A stretch of DNA of 64,000 bases from Sphaerisporangium rubeum (GTDB taxonomy: Bacteria; Actinomycetota; Actinomycetes; Streptosporangiales; Streptosporangiaceae), in assembly GCF_014207705.1 (NCBI RefSeq), contig NZ_JACHIU010000001.1:1674001-1738000 (forward strand), written 5' to 3'. A program made the translations under genes and the position numbers. Positions 44,183 to 52,624 of this stretch are shown piece after piece (positions within the stretch are counted from its first letter, which is position 1; each line of letters begins with the position of its first letter). The notes beneath the pieces were generated by a model. That model was not told where the DNA came from. It did no database searches and worked only from the letters and a program-made list of their open reading frames with translations.

Positions 44183-45445
44183 ATGGGGGACAACGTGAAC
44201 AACCCGGACGCGTCACTGGCGGAGGCCGGCGAGCGGAGGATCGAGTGGGCCCTGCGGTCCATGCCGGTCCTGCGCGCACTCGGCGCGCGCTTCGCCGAGA
44301 CCCGGCCGCTCGACGGCCTGCGGATCGCCGCCTGCCTGCACGTCACCGCCGAGACCGCCGTCGCGGTCGGCGTGCTGCGCGTCGGCGGCGCCGAGCTCGC
44401 GCTCGCCGCGTCCAACCCCCTGTCCACGCAGAACGACGTCGCCGCCGCGCTGCGTTCGTACGGCATGGAGGTGCACGCGCGCGCCGGGGTGGACCGCGAC
44501 ACCTACTATCGTCACATCCACCAGGCGCTGGACATCGCCCCCGACATCGTGCTCGACGACGGCTGCGACCTCGTCAACACCCTGCACACCGAACGCACCG
44601 AACTGCTCAAAGGCGTCACCGGCGGCTGCGAGGAGACCACCACCGGCGTCATCCGGCTCAGGCAGATGGCCGCGGAACACGCCTTGCGCTTCCCCGTGGT
44701 CGCCGTCAACGACACCCGTACCAAGCGCATGTTCGACAACCGCTACGGCACCGGCCAGTCCACCCTCGACGGCGTCATCCGTGCCACCAACACCCTGCTC
44801 GCCGGCCGCACCGTCGTCATCGCCGGCTTCGGCTACTGCGGCCGCGGCGTCGCCGAACGCGCACGCGGCCACGGCGCTCGTGTCGTCGTCACCGAGATCG
44901 ACCCCGTGAAGGCCCTCGACGCCAGCCTCCAGGGCTACGAGGTCCGCACCATGGCGGAAGCCGCTCCACTCGGAGACCTGTTCATCACCGTGACCGGCAA
45001 CCGCGACGTCATCCGCGCCGAACACTTCATCGAGATGAAGGACGGCGCCATCCTCGCCAACGCCGGCCACTTCGACATAGAGATCGACGTTCGGGCCCTC
45101 GAATCCCTCGCCGAGGAAGTCCACCTAGGCGTCCGTCCCTACACTGACGAATACCTCCTCCCCGACTCCCGCCGCCTCCTCCTCCTGGCCGAAGGCCGCC
45201 TGGTCAACCTCACCGCCGCCGAAGGCCACCCCGCCGCCGTGATGGACATGTCCTTCTCCGCGCAGGCCCTCGCCGTGGCCTGGCTGGCCGAAGAACGTGT
45301 CCGCCTCTCCCCAGGCGTCTACGACGTCCCCGGCGAGATCGACGCCGAAGTGGCCCGCCTCAAACTGGCCGCCACCGGCGTCTCCATCGACACCCTCACC
45401 CCCGTCCAGGCGGACTACCTCCGCTCCTGGCGCTTCGGCTCCTGA
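44183..45445 (+). CDS. Second S-adenosylhomocysteine hydrolase-like enzyme, short type
   Basis: 420 aa (ATG 44183; GTG 44195 with GGGGGA before it is an alternative). Same fold as SahH but a short form: it lacks the 40-residue insertion and ends DYLRSWRFGS, without the KPDHYRY tail. Catalytic positions remain: LDDGCD, EETTTGV, NDTRTKRMFDNRYG with Lys and Asp, NAD loop IAGFGYCGRG, and NAGHFDIEID with the His. Archaeal and Thermotoga enzymes share this layout, and some prefer S-inosylhomocysteine. So it may hydrolyse SAH or a related thioether; substrate is inference. It sits 89 bp after sahH with a hairpin between them. The 3' half is notably C-rich. Confidence 0.82.
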   Translation: MGDNVNNPDASLAEAGERRIEWALRSMPVLRALGARFAETRPLDGLRIAACLHVTAETAVAVGVLRVGGAELALAASNPLSTQNDVAAALRSYGMEVHARAGVDRDTYYRHIHQALDIAPDIVLDDGCDLVNTLHTERTELLKGVTGGCEETTTGVIRLRQMAAEHALRFPVVAVNDTRTKRMFDNRYGTGQSTLDGVIRATNTLLAGRTVVIAGFGYCGRGVAERARGHGARVVVTEIDPVKALDASLQGYEVRTMAEAAPLGDLFITVTGNRDVIRAEHFIEMKDGAILANAGHFDIEIDVRALESLAEEVHLGVRPYTDEYLLPDSRRLLLLAEGRLVNLTAAEGHPAAVMDMSFSAQALAVAWLAEERVRLSPGVYDVPGEIDAEVARLKLAATGVSIDTLTPVQADYLRSWRFGS

Positions 45446-45714
45446 CCCCGGCACCGGCCGTCCGGACGGGGCCATGCCGATCCACTCACCACCGGTCGGC
45501 GTACCTCTCCGTCCCTGGTCCGAGCCGAGTCCTCATGGCTCGAACGCGGTACGGTTCCTGGCCGCTGTTCATTGTCACGATTCACTGACAAACGCAGATC
45601 AAACCAGCATCACTTGCCGGTCGCGCCTCCCCAACACTTGGATAACCCCTCTCGACTTCCCACCCTCCGGAGTGGGTTCCTGTCCTTCATGACATCCCTG
45701 ACTCCACCCCTTAC
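45446..45714. other. Intergenic region with terminator-like and operator-like repeats
   Basis: 269 bp. Near the SAHH-like stop, CCCCG...CGGGG at 45446-45471 encloses the palindrome CCGTCCGGACGG, probably a terminator without T-run. TTGTCA-N8-TGACAA at 45572-45591, in an AT-rich patch, is a perfect 6-bp-arm inverted repeat that could be an operator or include a -35. No ORF with a ribosome-binding site is visible. Confidence 0.45.
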
Positions 45715-47091
45715 ATGCCGCTCCTCCAGGTGACAAACCTGACGGTCACCGTCCCCTCCACTCAGGAACCGGTCTTATCCGGCCGGAGGGCCGGCCGTGC
45801 TCCCCGGAGCGACATCACGCCAGGCGAGAGGGGAGATTCTCCCGCCGGCCGAGGCACCCCCGGCCGGCGTGATCATTTCGACGACGGCGCTTCCACCGGG
45901 GACGGTGGTGCTTCGGCCAGGGGTCACGCTCAGGGTCGCGGTGGTGATTCCGGCCGTGGAGGACTGTCCGGGGACCGCGCTTCCGCCGGGGACGGTGGTG
46001 CTTCAGCCAGGGGTCACGCTCAGGGTCGCGGTGGTGATTCCGGCCGTGGAGGAGTGTCCGGGGACCACGCTTCCGCCGGGGACGGTGGTGCGCAAGGAGA
46101 CGGTCGCGCTTGGGGGGGTTGGACCTCCCTCCTGACCTGGCTACCCCCTTACGGGCAAGACAGGTCCGTGGAGCCGGGGGTCCAGGTGGTACGTGGGGTG
46201 TCGTTCCGGGTCGAGGCGGGGGGTTCGCTGGCTTTGGTGGGGGAGAAGGGGAGTGGGGGGAGGGAGTGTGTGCGTGCGCTGGTGGGGGTGCCGAGAACGG
46301 CTCAGGTGTCGGGGGATGTGGTGTTCGACGGGACGGAGCCGGCGGGACGGACACGGGACGCGGCGATCGGGGTGGTTTCACCCGTGGCCACGAGCCGGCT
46401 GCATCCGTTGCGCCGGATCGGCGGTCAGCTCGCGGCACTGATCAGATCCGTCGACCACGGGGCCGGCCGGAAGGCGGCCCGTCGGCGAGCTGTGGAACTC
46501 CTCGCCGAGGTGGAGGTCGACGACCCGGCACGGTGCGCGAAGCAGTACCCGCACCGGCTCTCCCCGGAGACCCGGCAGCGCATCATGATCGCGATGGCCT
46601 TCGCTCCCCGTCCCGAGCTGCTGATCGCCGAGGAACCCGCAGAGGGTCTTCCCGTCTCGGCCGGTGCCGCCATCATCGACCTGATCCACCGCTTACGACA
46701 GGAATCCGGCACAGCCCTCCTGCTCGCCACCAGCAGCCTCGCGATCGCCACCGGCCTGACCGACGAGATCATCATGATGTACGCCGGTTTCCCCGTGGAA
46801 CGCGCCGCCCCCGCCACCATCCGCCACAACCCCCACCACCCGTACACCAAAGCCCTCCTCGAATCCTCCCTGGGTCATCCCCCGCCGACCTCCAGCGTCC
46901 CCTCGGGTTGCCCCTTCCACCTCCGCTGCCCCTACACCATGCCGGTCTGCGCAGCGGAACGTCCCCCCTTGTCCCGAGTCACCGGCGACGGCGACCACGC
47001 CTCCGCCTGCTGGCTCCCCCACGAAGCCACGGGCCTGGGTGAAGCCGCCGAGGCTCTCCGCCTCCGCTTCTCCCGTCCCGACCCGGCCTGA
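45715..47091 (+). CDS. Degenerate Opp/Dpp-type ABC ATPase with a repetitive insertion
   Basis: 458 aa. Starts like a DppD/OppD ATPase (MPLLQVTNLTVTVPS) and ends like one (HNPHHPYTKALLES, then GCPFHLRCPYTMPVC). Every catalytic motif is altered: Walker A is GEKGSGGRE (no Lys-Ser/Thr), the signature is LSPETRQR instead of LSGGxxQR, Walker B is LLIAEEPAEGL, and the H-loop is LLATSSLA without His. Residues about 25-140 are a Gly/Asp/Arg-rich insertion built from a 30-aa repeat. The frame is open throughout, so it may be a non-hydrolysing ABC protein under selection or a recent decay product. No permease or binding-protein gene is adjacent, which is unusual for this family. Confidence 0.72.
   Translation: MPLLQVTNLTVTVPSTQEPVLSGRRAGRAPRSDITPGERGDSPAGRGTPGRRDHFDDGASTGDGGASARGHAQGRGGDSGRGGLSGDRASAGDGGASARGHAQGRGGDSGRGGVSGDHASAGDGGAQGDGRAWGGWTSLLTWLPPYGQDRSVEPGVQVVRGVSFRVEAGGSLALVGEKGSGGRECVRALVGVPRTAQVSGDVVFDGTEPAGRTRDAAIGVVSPVATSRLHPLRRIGGQLAALIRSVDHGAGRKAARRRAVELLAEVEVDDPARCAKQYPHRLSPETRQRIMIAMAFAPRPELLIAEEPAEGLPVSAGAAIIDLIHRLRQESGTALLLATSSLAIATGLTDEIIMMYAGFPVERAAPATIRHNPHHPYTKALLESSLGHPPPTSSVPSGCPFHLRCPYTMPVCAAERPPLSRVTGDGDHASACWLPHEATGLGEAAEALRLRFSRPDPA
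45901..46091 (+). repeat. 90-bp tandem repeat (minisatellite) inside the ABC ATPase gene
   Basis: Two 90-bp units, 45901-45990 and 45991-46080, differ at only a few bases; a third begins at 46081 and breaks off after about 11 bp, and a partial unit precedes the first. Each encodes 30 residues beginning DGGASARGHAQGRGGDSGRG. Since 90 is a multiple of three, all forward frames stay open. Confidence 0.9.
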
Positions 47092-47123
47092 CCGGCCGGC
47101 TGCCGGACGGTGGTGTGCGGAAT

Positions 47124-47129
47124 TAGGGT
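47124..47129 (+). promoter_or_regulatory. Predicted -10 (TAGGGT) for leaderless GTG 47136
   Basis: TAGGGT is followed by six G and GTG 47136. The RDD gene therefore has a promoter of its own, 32 bp after the ABC-like gene. Confidence 0.5.
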
Positions 47130-47135
47130 GGGGGG

Positions 47136-48173
47136 GTGGCTGATGTCGTGACCGGGGAAGCGGTTGTTCTTGAGGTGCGGGTGGCGCAGTTGCCTTCGCG
47201 GGCCTTGGCGTTGCTTGTCGACGGGGTTCTGCAGGGAGTGGCGATCTATGCGGTGGGGTGGGTCTGGGGGCAGTTGGGGTTCGTGGCGGAGCAGGCGGTG
47301 GTGGTGGCGGTCGCGATTCTGCTGGCTGCGTTGATCTTGGTGGGGTATCCAGTGGTCTCTGAGACGTTGTCTCGGGGGCGGACGGTGGGGAAGCTCGTGT
47401 TCGGGCTTCGGGTGGTCAGTGACGACGGAGGGCCGGAGCGGTTCAGGCAGGCGTTGTTCCGGGGGCTTGCCGGGTTGGTGGAGTTCTGGTTCCTGCTGGG
47501 AGCGCCGGCGTTGATCGTCTCGTTGGTGTCCGCGCAGGGAAAGCGGCTGGGGGATGTGTTCGCGGGGACGATCGTGATCTCGGAGCGGAGGCCTCGGCAG
47601 GCGCCGCCGCCTGAGATGCCGCCGTGGATGGCTTCCTGGGCCCGGACGCTGGAGTTGTCGCGGTTGCCTGAGGGGCTCGCGTCGGCGGCGCGGCAGTATC
47701 TGTCGCGGTGGCATCAGCTCGCGCCGGCGGTACGGCATGAGATGGGGGTGCGGATCGCGACCGAGTTCGCGTCGTACGTGTCGCCGCCGCCTCCGCCGAA
47801 CGAGCCGCCGTACGTCTATCTCGCCGCCGTCCTCGCCGAGCGTCGCCAGCGCACCGAGGCCCGGCTCGCGCGCCGGATGGCCCACGGTCCCTTCACCTCA
47901 CACGGTGCGCTGTCTCCGCACGGTGCGCCGTCTCCGTATGGTGCGCTGTCTCCGCACGGTGCGCTGTCTCCGTATGGCGCGCTGTCTCCGCACGGTGCGC
48001 CGTCTCCGTATGGCGCGCCGTCTTCGTACGGCCGGTTCCCGGCGTCTGCCTCCGGAAGAGGGCCGGGGTCGATGGGGCCGCCGCCTCCTGTGGGGTCGCC
48101 TGTTCCTCTGCCTCCACCAGGGAGGATGCCGGGCTCGGTGGCAGGCTCCGGGGGGTTTGTGGCGCCGGTCTGA
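47136..48173 (+). CDS. RDD-family membrane protein with repetitive C-terminus
   Basis: 345 aa. The RDD domain (about 1-150) has the Arg-Asp-Asp type start RALALLVDGVLQG in helix 1, followed by two more helices and SRGRTVGKLVFGLRVV, the conserved basic loop. Residues 150-260 are soluble and helical. Residues 257-298 are seven copies of GA(L/P)S(P/S)(H/Y), then a Gly/Pro tail. RDD proteins are poorly understood; in M. tuberculosis Rv3695 lies next to SpoIIM-like Rv3694c exactly as here. Followed by a terminator. Confidence 0.85.
   Translation: MADVVTGEAVVLEVRVAQLPSRALALLVDGVLQGVAIYAVGWVWGQLGFVAEQAVVVAVAILLAALILVGYPVVSETLSRGRTVGKLVFGLRVVSDDGGPERFRQALFRGLAGLVEFWFLLGAPALIVSLVSAQGKRLGDVFAGTIVISERRPRQAPPPEMPPWMASWARTLELSRLPEGLASAARQYLSRWHQLAPAVRHEMGVRIATEFASYVSPPPPPNEPPYVYLAAVLAERRQRTEARLARRMAHGPFTSHGALSPHGAPSPYGALSPHGALSPYGALSPHGAPSPYGAPSSYGRFPASASGRGPGSMGPPPPVGSPVPLPPPGRMPGSVAGSGGFVAPV
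47904..48029 (+). repeat. 18-bp tandem repeat in the RDD gene
   Basis: Seven consecutive 18-bp units, GGTGCGCTGTCTCCGCAC and close variants, encode a hexapeptide repeat. His and Tyr alternate at the last position in most units, giving a 36-bp higher-order period. Confidence 0.9.
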
Positions 48174-48263
48174 ATTTTTCGCCGGCTGTGTGCATACGTC
48201 AGGCGTTCGGGGGCAGTCAGGGTCGCAGCGGGCCATTGGGGCATTGGTCCGCGACGTGGGAAT

Positions 48264-48320
48264 GGGTATGGCCGACGCGCGAGGGAGAGGTCGCGCCGGT
48301 CATACCCCCCACTTTTTCTC
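48264..48320 (+). terminator. Intrinsic terminator after the RDD gene
   Basis: GGGTATG at 48264-48270 pairs with CATACCC at 48301-48307; inner CCG/CGG and GCGCG/CGCGC extend the stem with small bulges. A T-rich stretch, ACTTTTTCTCTTTCC, follows. It ends the RDD transcript before spoIIM. Confidence 0.7.
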
Positions 48321-48425
48321 TTTCCAGGGAAAGCCGGTGGCTGCCGGAGGTGCGTTCCTCGGCGGCAGGCGGTGTGCGACGGGTTGTTCGGGGTGTGAGG
48401 GAAAGTCGGGTGGGGGTGGCCCCAG

Positions 48426-48431
48426 TAGGCT
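48426..48431 (+). promoter_or_regulatory. Predicted -10 (TAGGCT) for leaderless GTG 48439
   Basis: TAGGCT ends 7 nt before GTG 48439. GAGGGG between them could also act as a ribosome-binding site if transcription began earlier. Confidence 0.5.
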
Positions 48432-48438
48432 CTGAGGG

Positions 48439-49428
48439 GTGGACATCGACGCGTTCGTGAACGCGCACAAGCCCGAGTGGGATCGGCTGGAGAGCCTCGT
48501 CAAGCGGCGGCGTTCGCTGAGCGGCGCCGAGGTGGACGAGATGGTGGAGCTGTACCAGCGTGCGGCGACGCATCTGTCCATCGTGCGTTCGGGGTCGGAC
48601 GTGCTGCTGGTGGGACGGTTGTCGGCGCTGGTCGCGCGGGCCCGTTCGGCGGTGACGGGAGCGCACAGTCCGGCTTGGCGGGAGTTCGGAAGGTTCTTCA
48701 CGGTCTCGTTTCCTGTGGTGGCGTACCGGGCCCGCTGGTGGTGGGTCGGGACGTCGGCGGTGTTCCTCGCGGTGTCGCTGCTCGTCGGCATCTGGATCGC
48801 GCGCAACCCCGAGGTGCAGAACGCCGTCGCGAGCCCGGAGACCATCAAGCAGCTCGTGGAGCACGACTTCGCGGACTACTACTCCGAGCATCCGGCCGCC
48901 GCGTTCGCCGGCCAGGTGTGGATCAACAACGCGTGGGTGTCCATGCAGGTCATCGCGATGTCGGTGGTGCTCGGGCTGCCGATCCCGTGGGTGCTGTGGC
49001 AGAACGCGCTGAACGTCGGCGTGTCCGGTGGCCTGATGGCGTCGCGGGACCGTCTCGACATCTTCTTCGGCCTGATCACCCCGCACGGGCTGCTGGAGCT
49101 GACCGCCGTGTTCCTCGCCGCAGCCGTCGGCATGCGTCTCGGCTGGACGGCGATCGACCCGGGGCCGCGCCGACGCGGCGAGGCGCTGGCCGAGCAGGGC
49201 AGGGCCGTGGTGAGTGTCGCGCTCGGGCTGGTGGTCGTGCTGCTGGTGTCCGGCCTGATCGAGGCCATGGTCACCCCGTCGCCGCTGCCGACGTGGGCCC
49301 GGATCGGCATCGGCGTGGTGGCGGAGGCCGCGTTCCTCGGATACGTCGTGTACTTCGGCCGCCGCGCGCTGAAGGCCGGCGAGTCCGGCGACCTGGAGCG
49401 TGCCCCGGACGTCGTGCCGACCAGTTAG
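48439..49428 (+). CDS. Stage II sporulation protein M (SpoIIM)-like membrane protein
   Basis: 329 aa. A cytoplasmic helical N-terminus (DIDAFVNAHKPEWDRLESL) of about 90 residues precedes five or six helices of the SpoIIM/DUF95 family, with NNAWVSMQVIAMSVVLGLP and FGLITPHGLLELTAVFLA as conserved core. In Bacillus SpoIIM belongs to the DMP complex with peptidoglycan hydrolases; in actinobacteria the gene accompanies RDD, DUF58 and MoxR genes (Rv3691-Rv3695), whose joint function is not established. Start by a leaderless promoter. Convergent with the PBP gene. Confidence 0.88.
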   Translation: MDIDAFVNAHKPEWDRLESLVKRRRSLSGAEVDEMVELYQRAATHLSIVRSGSDVLLVGRLSALVARARSAVTGAHSPAWREFGRFFTVSFPVVAYRARWWWVGTSAVFLAVSLLVGIWIARNPEVQNAVASPETIKQLVEHDFADYYSEHPAAAFAGQVWINNAWVSMQVIAMSVVLGLPIPWVLWQNALNVGVSGGLMASRDRLDIFFGLITPHGLLELTAVFLAAAVGMRLGWTAIDPGPRRRGEALAEQGRAVVSVALGLVVVLLVSGLIEAMVTPSPLPTWARIGIGVVAEAAFLGYVVYFGRRALKAGESGDLERAPDVVPTS

Positions 49429-49486
49429 CGCGCGTGGGGGAACGGACCGAAGGCCGGCCGCGACGCGGGTGCGCCGGCTTCGCGGG

Positions 49487-51145
49487 TCAGAGCGCCTTGA
49501 GGAACTTGGCGGCGATGGGTGCGGCGGTGCCGCCGCCTGAGCCGCCGCCGTCGACCAGGACGGCGAAGGCCAGGCCGTCGCGGTAGCCGATGAACCACGC
49601 GTGGGCCGGTGCGCCGGCGACCTCGGCGGTGCCGGTCTTCCCTGCCGTGCCGGACGGCAGCCCGGCACGCGCGGCCGTTCCTTCGGTGACGACGGCGGTC
49701 ATCATGGACCGCAGCGACGCCGCCACCCCGTCGTCCATCGGGACCGAAGGCCCGTGGTCGGCGCCGGGGGTCACCACGGCCTGCCGCCACACGCCGCTCG
49801 CCACGGCGGCGGCCACCTCGGCCATGCACAGCGGGCTGGCCTGCACCGAGTTCTGGCCGATGGCGTCGGCGCCGAGTTCGTCGGGGGTGGCGGCCGGCTG
49901 GATGCGGCACGAGCTGAGGCCGGGTTTCTCCCGGAATCCGAACCGGTCGGCCGCCTCGGCACGCAGCCGGTCGTCACGCAGCCGCTCGTACGCCTGCCTG
50001 GCGAACGTCGTGTTGCACGACAGCGCGAACGCCGTGGAGAGGCTGACGGTGCCGTGGTCGGTGCCGTCGGAGTCGGTGAACGCGCGGCCGTTCGGGATGG
50101 TGTACGACGCGGGGCAGGGGACGGGGGACTGCGGTGTCAGCCCGGACCGCAGCAACGCGGCGGCGGTGACCACCTTGAACGTCGAACCCGGCGGGTACAG
50201 GCCGTTGAACGCGCCTTTGGCGCCGAGGGTGTCGGCGACGGCGCGTATCTCACGGCTCGCGACGTCCACCGCCACGACGGCGGCGGGCCGGCCCACGCCG
50301 TCCAGCGCGCGAGCGGCGGCGGACTGCACACGCCGCGCGACGGTGGTACGGGTGCCGTCGCCTTCCGGTTCGGGGGTGGACAGCAGCACGTTGCCGGACG
50401 GCACCTCCTCGAGGGACAGTTGGGTCCATGCGCCGCCGAGGACGAAGTAGTCGCCGGCTCGGCTGTCGGCGGGGAACGGCTCGCCTTCGCGGGTCAGGGT
50501 CGCGGGCCTGGTCATCTTGTTCTCGACCAGGCGCAGGCCGCCGCCGTCCCGCAGCGCGGGGTGCAGGGTCTCCGGGCCCCACAGCACCTTCCACACGCCG
50601 TTCCTGAGCCCGAGTCGCAGCACCGATTCGAACGGCCACCGGCCGAGCCCGGTGATCTCGCGCACCCCCTGGAAGGACGTCTCGGCGGCGTCGTCGGCGA
50701 CTCTGCGGGTCTCTCCCGGGTTCAACGACAGCGACGCGACCCGCAGGTCGGCGGTGAACCTGCGGTGCCGGTCGGCGAAGTCGGCCGGAGGGTTGTCGAC
50801 GAGTGACGCCATGACGGCGAAGTCACCGGCCTGCCAGGCGGCGAAGTACTGGGCCGCCACCGGCTCGGGTGCGTCCGCGGGTGGCGCGGTGGGGACGGAT
50901 TCCGAAGGAGGCGGGGTGCCGGGAGGCATGCTGGTGAACGGGTCCGCCGGCATGGTGCCGGAGGGGACGGGCTCCAAGGTCAGTTCGCGCCTCGGCTCGC
51001 TCCGGGTGCCTTCGCCGGGGCCGGCGGGTTCCACAGCGGCCCGGGTGGCCGGATCCGGTGCGACGAGCAGCACCACCGCGCCGATGACGACCAGTACGGC
51101 GACGATGGCCACCATCAGCAACGGCCAACGTTCACGCAACGGCAT
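49487..51145 (-). CDS. Penicillin-binding protein with NTF2-like N-terminal domain
   Basis: 552 aa from ATG 51145 with GGCGGAGC upstream; the frame extends to 51205. One N-terminal transmembrane helix (WPLLMVAIVAVLVVIGAVVLLV), a Pro/Ser/Thr linker, an NTF2/MecA_N-like domain (about 90-200), then the transpeptidase. Active-site motifs: S321-xx-K324 in PPGSTFKVV, S376-C-N378, and K503-T-G in AGKTGTAEV. It therefore has a complete DD-transpeptidase site for cross-linking peptidoglycan, class B-like without a glycosyltransferase domain. It lies between spoIIM and the DUF58-MoxR unit, a position empty in the M. tuberculosis version of the cluster. Confidence 0.9.
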   Translation of the reverse strand: MPLRERWPLLMVAIVAVLVVIGAVVLLVAPDPATRAAVEPAGPGEGTRSEPRRELTLEPVPSGTMPADPFTSMPPGTPPPSESVPTAPPADAPEPVAAQYFAAWQAGDFAVMASLVDNPPADFADRHRRFTADLRVASLSLNPGETRRVADDAAETSFQGVREITGLGRWPFESVLRLGLRNGVWKVLWGPETLHPALRDGGGLRLVENKMTRPATLTREGEPFPADSRAGDYFVLGGAWTQLSLEEVPSGNVLLSTPEPEGDGTRTTVARRVQSAAARALDGVGRPAAVVAVDVASREIRAVADTLGAKGAFNGLYPPGSTFKVVTAAALLRSGLTPQSPVPCPASYTIPNGRAFTDSDGTDHGTVSLSTAFALSCNTTFARQAYERLRDDRLRAEAADRFGFREKPGLSSCRIQPAATPDELGADAIGQNSVQASPLCMAEVAAAVASGVWRQAVVTPGADHGPSVPMDDGVAASLRSMMTAVVTEGTAARAGLPSGTAGKTGTAEVAGAPAHAWFIGYRDGLAFAVLVDGGGSGGGTAAPIAAKFLKAL

Positions 51146-51283
51146 TGCTCCGCCTGCCCCCTGGCGCGACTGGTGCGGAACTGGATCGTAAAGCCTGCCA
51201 GGCATCGCGACCAGGTTTTGTGGTAAAGCCCCACCCGAAGCGTGATATATCGTGCGGCCCGTGACCGCCGAGGAGGTCCTTCG

Positions 51284-52624
51284 TCAGAGCCGGCCCGCGG
51301 CCTTCAGGGCCAGGTAGGCGTCGGCGAGTGCCGGGGCCAGGTCGTCGGGGACGGCGTCCACCACCTCGCAGCCGTGCCGGCGCAGGTGCGCGGTGAGTCG
51401 CGCGCGGTCGCCACGCAGGCGTTCGGCGGCGGCGGCGTCGTACACGCGTTCCGCGGTGCCACGGCCCGCGGCCATCTCGGCCACGCGGGGGTCGGCCACG
51501 GCGGCGACCAGCACCAGATGGCGCGCGGTGAGCTGGGGAAGCACCTGGAGCAGGCCCTCGTCCATGGCGGTGGGGTTCAGGTCGGTCAGCAGGACCACCA
51601 GGCAGCGCCGCTTCGCGCGGGCCAGGATGGCGGCGACCATGCCGGCCGAGTCGGACTCCACCAGCTCCGCCTCGACCGGAGCCATCACGTTGACCAGAAC
51701 CGACAGCGAGTCCGACCGCGCACCCCCGGTCGTCCAGGCCCGCACGGCGCGGTCGAACGCCAGGAAGTCGACCCGGTCGCCGGCCCGGCCCGCGAGCGCG
51801 GCCAGCAGCAGCGCCGCGTCCATCGACCAGTCCAGGCGCGGCCACCCGGCGTCTCCCGAGGCGGCCCGGCCCCGCTCGGCGAAGGGGGACACGCCGACGC
51901 GGCCGGCCGAGGTACGGCCGGTGTCGAGGACGATGAGGACGCGGCGGTCCCGCTCGGGCCGCCAGGTGCGCACGACGACGTCGGCGCGGCGAGCGCTGGC
52001 CCGCCAGTCGATGGAACGCACGTCGTCACCGACGACGTACTCACGCAACGAGTCGAACTCGGTGCCCTGACCCCGCACGAGCGCCGGGTGCTGACCTTCG
52101 AGCTCGCGCAGCCGGGCCAGCTTGGCCGGCAGGTGCTTGCGGCTCAGGAACGGCGGCAGCACACGCACCGTCCACGGCACGTGGTGCGAGCCCTGCCGCG
52201 CGGCGATGCCGAGCGGGCCGAGCGACCGCACGGTGACCGTCGCCGCCTCGCGGTCCCCGCGCCGGGACGGAGTCAGCGTCGTGACGAGCCTGCGCCGCTC
52301 ACCGGCCGGCACGTCCAGCCGCTGCCGCCGCGGAGCCGACCCCGCCGACGGCGGCCAGGCGTCGCGCAGCGACCCCCGCACGCGCCGCGCGCCGGGGTTC
52401 TCCACGACCAGTTCCACCGCGACGTCCCCGCCGAGCCGCACCAGCCGTTCGCCTTGCCGGTGGAACCGCAGCGGCCGCACGCTTCCCGCGAACGTCAGAT
52501 CGACCGTGACCAGCGCGGCGACCAGCAGGAGCAGGCCGAGCAACGCGAAGCCGGGCTCAGGCGCGACGAGCACCACGACGGCGCCGATCGCGGCGATGAG
52601 GCCCGCACGGCCGGTGAGCGCCAT
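51284..52624 (-). CDS. DUF58 domain protein
   Basis: 446 aa. Two N-terminal transmembrane helices (5-45), a beta-sandwich segment, then the DUF58 core GTEFDSLREYVVGDDVRSIDW followed by a von Willebrand A-like fold with IVLDTGRTSAG (a metal-site-like Asp) and LVVLLTDLNP. Such proteins are encoded with MoxR ATPases, which are thought to remodel vWA partners. ATG 52624 overlaps the moxR stop by one base (TGATG). Last gene of a five-gene overlapping unit. In M. tuberculosis the counterpart is Rv3693. Confidence 0.9.
   Translation of the reverse strand: MALTGRAGLIAAIGAVVVLVAPEPGFALLGLLLLVAALVTVDLTFAGSVRPLRFHRQGERLVRLGGDVAVELVVENPGARRVRGSLRDAWPPSAGSAPRRQRLDVPAGERRRLVTTLTPSRRGDREAATVTVRSLGPLGIAARQGSHHVPWTVRVLPPFLSRKHLPAKLARLRELEGQHPALVRGQGTEFDSLREYVVGDDVRSIDWRASARRADVVVRTWRPERDRRVLIVLDTGRTSAGRVGVSPFAERGRAASGDAGWPRLDWSMDAALLLAALAGRAGDRVDFLAFDRAVRAWTTGGARSDSLSVLVNVMAPVEAELVESDSAGMVAAILARAKRRCLVVLLTDLNPTAMDEGLLQVLPQLTARHLVLVAAVADPRVAEMAAGRGTAERVYDAAAAERLRGDRARLTAHLRRHGCEVVDAVPDDLAPALADAYLALKAAGRL

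Noticed and set aside
45797-46135. Alternative hydrophobic frame in the ABC-gene minisatellite as a separate gene
   Set aside because: No ribosome-binding site; the frame is open mainly because the 90-bp unit keeps every frame open. The ABC frame has recognisable domains on both sides.
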